From positions 1-64,000 of the forward strand of contig CP065001.1 in the NCBI GenBank assembly GCA_016700155.1: 64,000 nt of DNA, given 5' to 3'. Numbering within the stretch: position 1 is the stretch's first letter; every line of letters begins with the position of its first letter. Positions 54,242-61,887 of the stretch are shown here, piece after piece. This DNA comes from Ignavibacteriales bacterium. Its GTDB lineage: Bacteria; Bacteroidota; Ignavibacteria; Ignavibacteriales; Ignavibacteriaceae. The position numbers and the translations under genes were made by a program. The notes under the pieces were generated by a model that was given only the letters and a program-made list of their open reading frames with translations, was not told the origin of the DNA and did no database searches.

Positions 54242-55607
54242 ACGCCCGGTGAAGATAAAAGTATTTTCTAATTACAAAGATGTAACTGTTATAGACAATG
54301 CTATAAGACAGCTCGCCTTCAGAAATATTCAGGCTAATGCTCTGTATCCAAAATCATTTGATATTAAAAGCAATGATATAGTCATTCTCCAGATAAAAGA
54401 AATTGAATCACAACTCTTAAAAAAAATTATTGAAAAGAAAAGTGAACTAAAAAACAAATTCATATTTCTTATTCGCGAAAATGATGCTACACTTGTAAGC
54501 TATATAGCCAAATTGGGGTTTAATGATATCTTTACCATACCATTTGAGATATACCGATTTAACAATCACCTCTTCGAACTAATTTCAAACAAAACTTATA
54601 TAACTGATGAAAAAGAACCTACGATCGAAGAGAAGGAAAATGTTTTTAAGAATATAATTGGTAACTCAGAGCAATTCAGCAGAATAGTTGAATTAGCTAA
54701 AAGGGTTTCTGAAAACAGATCAATCAGTGTGGTAATTCTTGGAGAAACAGGAACCGGAAAAGGTATGCTGGCAAGTGCAATACATAATTACACCAATCCG
54801 GGTAATCTTCCATTTGTCGATATTGTTTGCTCATCAATTCCTGAGAATCTGCTTGAATCTGAATTGTTTGGATATGAAAAAGGTGCATTCACAAACGCAC
54901 TCTCTCGTAAGTTGGGCTTGTTTGAACTCGCTGAAAAAGGAACTCTTTTCCTTGATGAAATCGGGGATCTAACTCTTAATCTTCAAGTGAAATTATTAAG
55001 GGTAATTGAAAAAAAAGTTATCAGAAGATTAGGCGGGGTAACAGACTTACCAATTGATATAAGGATAATCTCTGCTACAAATAAAAATTTGCTTGAACTG
55101 GTTGAGCAAAATATTTTCAGAAGAGATCTGTATCACAGGCTGAATGTTGTTTCGTTGGAGTTACCTCCGTTAAGGGAAAGAAATGATGATGCATTGCTGA
55201 TTGCAGATTTTTATGTAAAGGCCTATAGCAAACAATTTAACAAACAAGTAGTATCTATAGATAGCGATGTTTTACAATTTATAAAAAATTATACCTGGCC
55301 GGGAAATATCAGAGAGTTAAAAAATGCTATCGAACGGGCTGTGCTGCTGAGTGATAAAAAGAGTCTGAATATTAAAGACTTTTCAAATATTGTTAAGAAT
55401 ATTCCTGTTGAGTCACCGGAGTTTAAAGATACTTTAATCAGGCTGCCACAGTTTATACGACTTGATTTATTATTTGAGCAGACAAATTTGAAAAATCTTG
55501 AAAAAATTTATGCCCGTGAGGTTTTAAAGAAACTTGGAAACAATAAATCAAAAACAGCAAAGCTGCTGGGGATTTCACGCCCTAAGCTTGATTTATTATT
55601 AAAATGA
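54234..55607 (+). CDS. Sigma-54-dependent enhancer-binding protein with degenerate receiver domain
   Basis: A 457-residue NtrC-like activator. Residues 1-115 have a receiver-like fold pattern, but the phospho-acceptor Asp is not at the end of strand 3 (DIVILQIKE), so phosphotransfer from a histidine kinase is unlikely. The AAA+ domain (about 135-375) has Walker A GETGTGKG (170-177; Gly where Glu is usual), the sigma-54 contact loop GAFTNA (217-222; usually GAFTGA), Walker B GTLFLDEIGDL and the arginine-finger region FRRDLYHRLNV. A Fis-type helix-turn-helix ends it (NNKSKTAKLLGISRPKLDLLL). GGGAG precedes the ATG inside the kinase gene. It is expected to act on the sigma-54 promoter candidate 174 bp downstream of its stop. 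Confidence 0.92.
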   Translation: MAERPVKIKVFSNYKDVTVIDNAIRQLAFRNIQANALYPKSFDIKSNDIVILQIKEIESQLLKKIIEKKSELKNKFIFLIRENDATLVSYIAKLGFNDIFTIPFEIYRFNNHLFELISNKTYITDEKEPTIEEKENVFKNIIGNSEQFSRIVELAKRVSENRSISVVILGETGTGKGMLASAIHNYTNPGNLPFVDIVCSSIPENLLESELFGYEKGAFTNALSRKLGLFELAEKGTLFLDEIGDLTLNLQVKLLRVIEKKVIRRLGGVTDLPIDIRIISATNKNLLELVEQNIFRRDLYHRLNVVSLELPPLRERNDDALLIADFYVKAYSKQFNKQVVSIDSDVLQFIKNYTWPGNIRELKNAIERAVLLSDKKSLNIKDFSNIVKNIPVESPEFKDTLIRLPQFIRLDLLFEQTNLKNLEKIYAREVLKKLGNNKSKTAKLLGISRPKLDLLLK

Positions 55608-55679
55608 AATAAAAAGCTACCTTTAATCCGAGCATCAGTTTATTTTGTAATTCACAACTCATCCAATTCTGTAAATATT

Positions 55680-55730
55680 AATTACATGTACCCATTTATT
55701 TCTGATGGGTATAGGTAATAATTACATGTA
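55680..55730 (+). promoter_or_regulatory. Pair of direct repeats, candidate enhancer sites for the sigma-54 activator
   Basis: AATTACATGTA occurs at 55680-55690 and again at 55720-55730, start to start 40 bp, that is about four helical turns, so both would face the same side. Each contains the palindrome TACATGTA. Between them is a small hairpin ACCCAT / ATGGGT (55690-55695, 55705-55710). They lie about 80 and 120 bp before the predicted transcription start, the usual place for enhancer sites of such activators. Confidence 0.6.
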
Positions 55731-55780
55731 GCAATTCAAAAATCTGCTTTTTTTCGCAAATTTCCCATTTTTTTACTTAA

Positions 55781-55795
55781 TGGTATGATGATTGC
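55781..55795 (+). promoter_or_regulatory. Candidate sigma-54 (-24/-12) promoter
   Basis: TGGTATGATGATTGC matches the consensus TGG-N8-TTGC with exact spacing; GG at 55782-55783 and GC at 55794-55795 are the key pairs (consensus TGGCAC-N5-TTGC). Transcription would start near 55807, giving a 5' leader of about 60 nt before the ATG at 55868. It lies directly upstream of the repeat-protein gene and after the activator gene. Confidence 0.65.
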
Positions 55796-55867
55796 GCCTA
55801 TTATCTCCGCTAATGCTTAAATAACGTGTCATTTTTTCTAAATATTCACACTTGTGTGAGGGGTACT

Positions 55868-56584
55868 ATGCAAAAACTCATACTGACCACTATTTTTCTA
55901 GTGGCATGTGTCATCAGCGGATACGCCCAAACAACAGGTACTGTTGAAGAAGCAATCCGGTTTAGAGCTAATAATGGCATAACCGCATTAGAGCAAACAA
56001 ATTCTCAACTGACTTCAGTTACAATTGAGAATTCTGTTGCGATTGACAATCGTTCTAACTCACAGTTGGAAGAAATGGGAACCCGGTTAGGATTCACCAG
56101 ATCTAACTCACAGTTGGAAGAAATGGGAACCCGGTTAGGATTCACCAGATCTAACTCACAGTTGGAAGAAATGGGAACCCGGTTAGGATTCACCAGATCT
56201 AACTCACAGTTGGAAGAAATGGGAACTCGGTTAGGATTCACCAGATCTAACTCACAGTTGGAAGAAATGGGAACCCGATTAGGTTTTACCAGATCTAACT
56301 CACAGTTGGAAGAAATGGGAACCCGGTTAGGATTCACCAGATCTAACTCACAGTTGGAAGAAATGGGAACCCGGTTAGGATTCACCAGATCTAACTCACA
56401 GTTGGAAGAAATGGGAACCCGGTTAGGATTCACCAGATCTAACTCACAGTTGGAAGAAATGGGAACCCGGTTAGGATTCACCAGATCTAACTCACAGTTG
56501 GAAGAAATGGGAACTCGGTTAGGATTCACCAGGTCTAACTCACAGTTGGAAGAAATGGGAACCCGATTAGGTTTTACCCGTTGA
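55868..56584 (+). CDS. Exported protein of eleven identical 16-residue repeats
   Basis: The longest frame begins at 55826, but ATG 55868 has GAGGGG 4 nt upstream and starts a clear signal peptide (MQKLILTTIFLVACVISGYA, cleavage before or after the following Gln). The 238-residue product has about 40 unique residues (TTGTVEEAIRFRANNG..., with NSQLTSVTIENS resembling a decayed repeat) and then eleven perfect copies of SNSQLEEMGTRLGFTR to the C-terminus. The repeat is neutral, free of Cys, Pro, Trp and Tyr, and matches no family that I know. No sorting domain, lipobox or membrane helix, so periplasmic or secreted by an unknown route. It has its own sigma-54 promoter candidate and strong terminator, as a single-gene transcript. 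Confidence 0.8.
   Translation: MQKLILTTIFLVACVISGYAQTTGTVEEAIRFRANNGITALEQTNSQLTSVTIENSVAIDNRSNSQLEEMGTRLGFTRSNSQLEEMGTRLGFTRSNSQLEEMGTRLGFTRSNSQLEEMGTRLGFTRSNSQLEEMGTRLGFTRSNSQLEEMGTRLGFTRSNSQLEEMGTRLGFTRSNSQLEEMGTRLGFTRSNSQLEEMGTRLGFTRSNSQLEEMGTRLGFTRSNSQLEEMGTRLGFTR
56054..56581 (+). repeat. Tandem array, 11 units of 48 bp
   Basis: Eleven head-to-tail 48-bp units, in frame, unit n beginning at 56054 + 48(n-1). All differences are silent: units 4 and 10 share ACTCGG for ACCCGG; units 5 and 11 share CGATTAGGTTTTACC. The same variant pair recurs six units (288 bp) apart, so a block of six units seems to have been duplicated. The last codon is CGT rather than AGA. Confidence 0.95.
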
Positions 56585-56716
56585 TTTGACATCTTGCTCT
56601 ATTACCCTTATGGGATCTATCTTTCGAACTTGATACACTCGGAAGGTATTTGGTTAGCTGAGATTATTCTCTACTGATCTTTTCCTAGGAAAGTATCAGC
56701 TGTATTTTTTACAGAG
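56585..56716 (+). other. Leader-like 3' untranslated stretch with hairpin
   Basis: 132 bp between the stop of the repeat gene and its terminator with no ORF. It includes an imperfect hairpin (CTGAT 56674-56678 with ATCAG 56695-56699 and an inner TTTC/GAAA pair around CTAG), and AGCTGA (from 56657) could instead pair with TCAGCT (from 56697). It may be simply a 3' UTR or hold a small RNA. Confidence 0.35.
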
Positions 56717-56745
56717 AGCCCTCAATAATTTTGAGGGCTTTTTTT
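56717..56745 (+). terminator. Rho-independent terminator
   Basis: A perfect 9-bp stem AGCCCTCAA / TTGAGGGCT with a 5-nt loop, ending in a run of seven T. It closes the repeat-protein transcript and insulates the next gene. Confidence 0.93.
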
Positions 56746-56808
56746 ATATTCATTAGTAAAAATTAATATTGTTGTACGAATTTATTCCGAAAATCTTAAT
56801 CAGCATTA

Positions 56809-59800
56809 ATGTACTATAAACTCATTTTCTTATTGATTCTCTTCTCACAATTTCTGATCGGGCAGGATAAGTTAAACTTAGTTACAGAAAATGAAACAGT
56901 CATTAAAAGTATACCCATTCTTTATAAATCAGACATAGTTTATCTTTCGGTAACTGACCTTTCAGAAGCACTAAATATAGAATACAATTTTATACCGGCA
57001 CTTAACAAAATCCGGCTTTCATTCCGTGACAGAGCTATAAACCTTACTACAAAAAATCCCTTTGTAACAATTGAAAATAATATTGATTCCACTAAACAAA
57101 TCATACAAATGCCGGTTTCGGTTTTTGTTGAACGTGGACTCATATACATTTCCTTAAAATCAATTGTTCATGTTTTAAATACTGCTTTTGACATTTCGAT
57201 TACTATTAATGATAAAAGGAATACTCTATTAGTTTCGTTTAAGGACAATAAAATTGGCGGGCAAAGAATTTTATCCCGTGACAACCTTTATGATGTTTAT
57301 GGAATAAGTCTAATCGAGACTGAAGACAATTTTATTATTAAGCTAAAATCAAACAAGAAACTTTCTGCGGCTATTTCACATTTTGATGGCAATTCTTTAG
57401 TCGTGAAACTGCCGGGCACGAGTATAGATACAAACTATATTGAAGGCAAACGACACTCAAAAGCTTTATCCGAATTGTCAGTTTCAAAAAATGAAAGTCA
57501 TTCCGAATTAAAAATAAAACTAAATATCAAATACCAGGGATGTGAAATTTTTAAAGCGCCGGGAAACAATGACCTTTTTATAAAACTGGAATTGTACAAG
57601 GACGATAACTGGTTTACTAAAGAAAGTGAAAATTTCAAAATCATTTATAGATCATCAAATGATTATTTATCGGATCATATTCTTGAGTCCGCGGAAAGAT
57701 CATTCAATCTGCTTAGTAAGCTTTTTAATTATTCGCCAAAAGAAAAAATTGTTATTGCCACATTTGATATTCATGATTATGGCTTTGGCGCAGCCACAAC
57801 CGTTCCTTTGAATTTTATTAGACTTGAAATTGAACCATTTGAACCGGGTTATGAAAATGTACCTCTCAATGAGAGGTACCAGTGGATTTTAAATCACGAA
57901 CTTGTGCATATACTCGTCAATGATCATTCTTCATCAGTGGAAAGATTTTTCAGAACGCTTTTCTCTAAAGTAGCACCGGAACAACCTCAACCACTGACTA
58001 TACTGGCAAGTCTGTTTACGAATTCAAACAGATATACACCGCGCTGGCATCAGGAATCCATCGCAGTATTTCTTGAAACCTGGTTAAGCGGAGGTTATGG
58101 TCGTACTCTCGGAAACTTTGATGAAATGTATTTCCGCAGCATTGCAGCAGATGACAAAAATTTTGGCGGATATGTAGAAGTTGAATCTGATCTTGTACAA
58201 AATAATTTTTTACTGGAAACTCTTTATTATTTATACGGAGGCAGGTTCGCGACATATCTATACATTAAGTTTGGCTATGACAAACTTTTTAAATGGTTCA
58301 TAACAGAATCTTCCGAATTTTATCCCGGATATAAATCCAAATTCGAAGATGTTTTTGGTGAATCATTTGATGAAGAGTGGCACAAATTTTCAGAATACGA
58401 AATAGCTTTTCAGAAGGAGAATATTAAACGCATAAAATCTTCCGGACTGACCGATTCAAGAAGAGTAGGGAACGAAAATTTTGGCTGGGTTACTCAGCCA
58501 TATCTCGATTCAAAAAATTCAAGAATATTGTTCGGATATCATCGCCCTAATTCACTTGCGACTCTTGGATCAATAAACTTACACAATGGTTCTCAATCTG
58601 AATTACTTTCATTACCGACACCGAGTTTGATAAGTGTTGCTTCAACCGCGTATGATGCGCAAAATGATTTATTCTTTTATACGACAAATAATAACGAACT
58701 TTACAGGGATCTTTGGGTGCTTGATCTGAAATCCGGTGATAAGAAAATGATTTTTGAGAACGAACGGATTGGGCACTTGTGTCTGACACCTTCAACGAAA
58801 GCGCTGTGGGGGATTCAGCACAACGGCGGAAAAGCTATTCTTGTTTATTCTGATTATCCATACAATTCCATAAGACAATTAATCGGATTTGATATAGGTG
58901 ACGATGTACAACAACTTACCTCGAATTTTTCAGGGACTATGATTGTTGCAACTCTGCATAAATCTAACGGACAGCAGATGTTAATTGTTTTTGATGGAGA
59001 AAAACTTAAACAGGGTGATATCTTCACCTATGATGTGCTTACTAACTCAGGGTCACCTGAGAATCCATCCTGGAGCGAGGACAATAAGTATATTTACTGG
59101 AATGCTTATACAAACGGAGTTTCCAATATCTATCGCTACAGTATATCAGAAAATAAAACCGAACCACTATCGAATACATTGAAAGGATATTTTAGACCGA
59201 TTGAAATTTCAAAGGATTCCATTTTTGTATTTGAATTTTCAACTGATGGATTTATTCCTGTTGTTATTGCTAATAAACCAGCGGATCATTTGCCGGCTAT
59301 TCAGTACCTTGGACAACAAGTAATCGACAAAGATCCAAAGGTACTTGATCTCGTAATTAATTCTTCTGGAAAGATACCTGTTGATATATCTGAAGCAGAA
59401 GAATATAATGGCTTTGAGCATCTTGATATTAACACCTTTCTTCCAGTTATAAGCGGATTTATTTCTCAGAAAGTATTGGGGTTTTATACTCACATTGCTG
59501 ACCCGATCATAAATCATGATTTTACTATGGAGTTGGGAGTCTCACCATTTAAAGAAAATTCAAACGATGTAATGTTTCATCTTAAAGCTAAATATGATTA
59601 CAAGAAAAGATTTGAACTCGGGATAAATCACAACGCGCCTGACTTTTATGACCTTGTAAATAAAAGAAAGAAAGGAATGCTCGGAACAAGAGTTCTTTTT
59701 GCTCACAATCACTACTGGATATATGATAATCCATTAAAGATTAAGCAAAGAACAGAGGTATCTGTTTTTACAGGAGTAGAATATTTTATCGATAACGCAA

Positions 59801-60468
59801 TTCGTGTTTCTGAGCCGGACTTTCTTGTCGCACAGACGAATCTGAATTCAAAAAACCTTAGGAGAAGTGTCGGCAGTGTGGATTATGAAGAAGGCAGTGA
59901 ATTTAATCTTTCATTTTTATTTTTTGTGTCAGACCCAAAAACATATTATGCAACCGGACAAATTTTTGCAGAATGGGATCACTACTCAGTATGGTTAGCA
60001 TCACACAATGTATTTCACTTCAAACTTGCGTCAGGTTATCATCAGCCAAATGAAAGATTGTTTCAGGCAAAATTTTTCTTTGGCGGTTTCGGAAACAGGG
60101 AGCTGGAAAACATTCCGGTAAGACAGTATAGAAACCTGTTAAGATTTCCCGGTGTTCCGATTTATACAATCTTTGCGGATAATTTTGGTCAGTTATTGTT
60201 AGAAAATAATTTTCCACCTATTCACCCGGGTGATATTTCGTTCGCCTCTCAGTTTATCGATAACATAAATCTTTCGGTTTTTTCAAAAACACTTTTAATC
60301 GACCTGGAAAAACCATCAAAGTACATTGATGCCGGCGCTCAGATAAATTTTGTTTTCAAACATTGGTTTAACCTTGAATCAACATTTTCAGCAGGGGTAG
60401 CAAAAGCCTGGTATAAAGGCGGTGAATCGGATGAATGGTTCCTTTCCTTTAAACTATTGAAGAATTAA
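56809..60468 (+). CDS. Exported metallopeptidase-like protein with propeller and probable outer-membrane barrel
   Basis: A 1219-residue protein with a signal peptide (1-19, ending FLIGQ). Residues about 20-145 resemble the copper amine oxidase N-terminal-like (stalk) domain (DIVYLSVTDLSEAL, GLIYISLKSIVHVL). About 265-520 is a gluzincin-type peptidase domain of the MA-like group: NHELVHILV with His363, Glu364 and His367, and a third ligand candidate Glu416 in WHQESIAVF. About 580-850 is TolB/WD40-like propeller (DLWVLDLKSGDKK, NPSWSEDNKYIYW, SNIYRYSI). From about 890 to the end alternating beta strands and the aromatic tail FLSFKLLKN suggest a membrane barrel. So a surface-exposed protease or peptide-binding protein is likely. 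It follows the repeat protein, and kinases lie downstream. Confidence 0.75.
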   Translation: MYYKLIFLLILFSQFLIGQDKLNLVTENETVIKSIPILYKSDIVYLSVTDLSEALNIEYNFIPALNKIRLSFRDRAINLTTKNPFVTIENNIDSTKQIIQMPVSVFVERGLIYISLKSIVHVLNTAFDISITINDKRNTLLVSFKDNKIGGQRILSRDNLYDVYGISLIETEDNFIIKLKSNKKLSAAISHFDGNSLVVKLPGTSIDTNYIEGKRHSKALSELSVSKNESHSELKIKLNIKYQGCEIFKAPGNNDLFIKLELYKDDNWFTKESENFKIIYRSSNDYLSDHILESAERSFNLLSKLFNYSPKEKIVIATFDIHDYGFGAATTVPLNFIRLEIEPFEPGYENVPLNERYQWILNHELVHILVNDHSSSVERFFRTLFSKVAPEQPQPLTILASLFTNSNRYTPRWHQESIAVFLETWLSGGYGRTLGNFDEMYFRSIAADDKNFGGYVEVESDLVQNNFLLETLYYLYGGRFATYLYIKFGYDKLFKWFITESSEFYPGYKSKFEDVFGESFDEEWHKFSEYEIAFQKENIKRIKSSGLTDSRRVGNENFGWVTQPYLDSKNSRILFGYHRPNSLATLGSINLHNGSQSELLSLPTPSLISVASTAYDAQNDLFFYTTNNNELYRDLWVLDLKSGDKKMIFENERIGHLCLTPSTKALWGIQHNGGKAILVYSDYPYNSIRQLIGFDIGDDVQQLTSNFSGTMIVATLHKSNGQQMLIVFDGEKLKQGDIFTYDVLTNSGSPENPSWSEDNKYIYWNAYTNGVSNIYRYSISENKTEPLSNTLKGYFRPIEISKDSIFVFEFSTDGFIPVVIANKPADHLPAIQYLGQQVIDKDPKVLDLVINSSGKIPVDISEAEEYNGFEHLDINTFLPVISGFISQKVLGFYTHIADPIINHDFTMELGVSPFKENSNDVMFHLKAKYDYKKRFELGINHNAPDFYDLVNKRKKGMLGTRVLFAHNHYWIYDNPLKIKQRTEVSVFTGVEYFIDNAIRVSEPDFLVAQTNLNSKNLRRSVGSVDYEEGSEFNLSFLFFVSDPKTYYATGQIFAEWDHYSVWLASHNVFHFKLASGYHQPNERLFQAKFFFGGFGNRELENIPVRQYRNLLRFPGVPIYTIFADNFGQLLLENNFPPIHPGDISFASQFIDNINLSVFSKTLLIDLEKPSKYIDAGAQINFVFKHWFNLESTFSAGVAKAWYKGGESDEWFLSFKLLKN

Positions 60469-60580
60469 TTGAACATTTATTAAGTAAGATGTCTGTTTAT
60501 ATATGTACTAATTGGTTTTTAATTTCTGTTCAAAAAGTTATATTGTTTGCAATTGAAATTTCTAAGTTTGAAGGGAGCAA

Positions 60581-61885
60581 ATGAAATTTTCAGAATTTAA
60601 AAACAAACTGGATGCTGAACTTAAAAATCAGCTCCCTCCCGAAGAGTCGTCTGAAAGAGTAAAGAACCTTGAATCGATTCTTGATATAGTTAATTCGGTT
60701 AACAGGTCTTTAATTCTTGATGATGTTCTTGAGTTGGTATTGAAGAATTCAATACGCATAACGAATTCCGAAAGAGGTTTCATTGTACTAAAAGATGAAA
60801 ACGGAAAACTGGAATTCAAAATCGGGCTTGACGCAAATGGAAACAATCTTCCCGAAAATCTGTTTCAGGTAAGTAATACTGTTGTTGAAGATGTGTTTAT
60901 TTCCGGTCAGTCCATCTTTATCGAGGGTGCGCAAAGCGACACTAATTTTGATCCGAGTAAAAGTATTATCAAACTTGAATTACAAACAATTTTATGCTCA
61001 CCGCTTATAACCGGTGATAAAAAAATCGGTGTTGTTTATGTTGACAGCAAGCATCTCCACAAAATAAAAGCAAAAGAAATTACAGATACATTCGAAATAC
61101 TTGCTGGACAAGCAGCCACTGCCATTCGTAACGCACAGTTATACGACGGGCAGATAAGTGCTAACAATGCACTGCAGGAAGCTAATACGCAATTGATCCA
61201 GGCAGAAAGAAAGGCTCTTAAATCCAGTATTGATTCTGAAATCGGTCAGTCGTTACAGGGACTTGTTCACCTTGCACTGCTTGAAACTGAATCATTGATG
61301 CGTACTATTGAAAAATCCCAGAAAGAATCCTCTGAGAATAAAAGTGCTGACCCGATTTTGTTCGACAGACTTAAGTTAAAATCCAAAGTTGCGATTGACA
61401 GCATCAGAAGTATACAAAAGTATGCACAGGTATTACTTGAAACTTCTGTCATGAATCTTAATAAAGACAGTGGTGATTTGAACAGAACTATTCAATCAGT
61501 GATAAAATATATTTCGCCGATAAAAAGATTTTATTCAATGACATTTACAACTGAATTCAGTCCGCTTCCGATGTGTAAGTATGACTCTGAACAAATACAG
61601 CATTTACTTGTTCACCTGTTCACAAATTCTGCAGACGCACGGAGCGATGCAACCATACTTGTTAAAACTTTTGTTGAAAATCATTTTATAGTTGTAAGAG
61701 TTGCTGATAACGGACCTGGTTTTCCCCCGGATAAAGTTAAAAAAATATTTGAACTTGCTAATTCACAAAAAAGTAATTACGGACTTTTTCTTTGCAAAAG
61801 TATAATTGATCAACATAAAGGAGATATAAAAGTTTTGCCTGTTGAGAACGGAGCTGCTATTCAATTTACTTTGCCGGTTGTTTGA
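60581..61885 (+). CDS. GAF-domain histidine kinase-like protein, phospho-acceptor His not found
   Basis: A 434-residue cytosolic protein. A GAF domain covers about 25-195 (RSLILDDVLELVL, GFIVLKDENG, LCSPLITGDKKIGVVYVDSK in part, ILAGQAATAIRNAQLY). A coiled segment leads to the dimerisation region (about 200-300), where the expected H-box reads SEIGQSLQGLVHL and lacks the usual His-(Glu/Asp)-x-x-N/T-P pattern. The ATPase domain is recognisable: LLVHLFTNSADAR (N box), VADNGPGF (G1) and NYGLFLCKSIIDQHKG (G2). It may be a signalling ATPase or pseudokinase that works with the next kinase, whose frame overlaps its stop. GAAGGGAG is upstream of the ATG. Confidence 0.82.
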   Translation: MKFSEFKNKLDAELKNQLPPEESSERVKNLESILDIVNSVNRSLILDDVLELVLKNSIRITNSERGFIVLKDENGKLEFKIGLDANGNNLPENLFQVSNTVVEDVFISGQSIFIEGAQSDTNFDPSKSIIKLELQTILCSPLITGDKKIGVVYVDSKHLHKIKAKEITDTFEILAGQAATAIRNAQLYDGQISANNALQEANTQLIQAERKALKSSIDSEIGQSLQGLVHLALLETESLMRTIEKSQKESSENKSADPILFDRLKLKSKVAIDSIRSIQKYAQVLLETSVMNLNKDSGDLNRTIQSVIKYISPIKRFYSMTFTTEFSPLPMCKYDSEQIQHLLVHLFTNSADARSDATILVKTFVENHFIVVRVADNGPGFPPDKVKKIFELANSQKSNYGLFLCKSIIDQHKGDIKVLPVENGAAIQFTLPVV

Positions 61886-61887
61886 TT

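Noticed and set aside
56054..56581. CRISPR-like regular repeat array
   Set aside because: Units touch each other with no unique spacers, and the 48-bp period keeps a reading frame. No cas genes.
56005..56592. A 195-codon open frame on the minus strand through the 48-bp repeats
   Set aside because: The frame is open only because the repeat unit has no stop in it. There is no ribosome site or signal, while the plus strand has a signal peptide, promoter and terminator.
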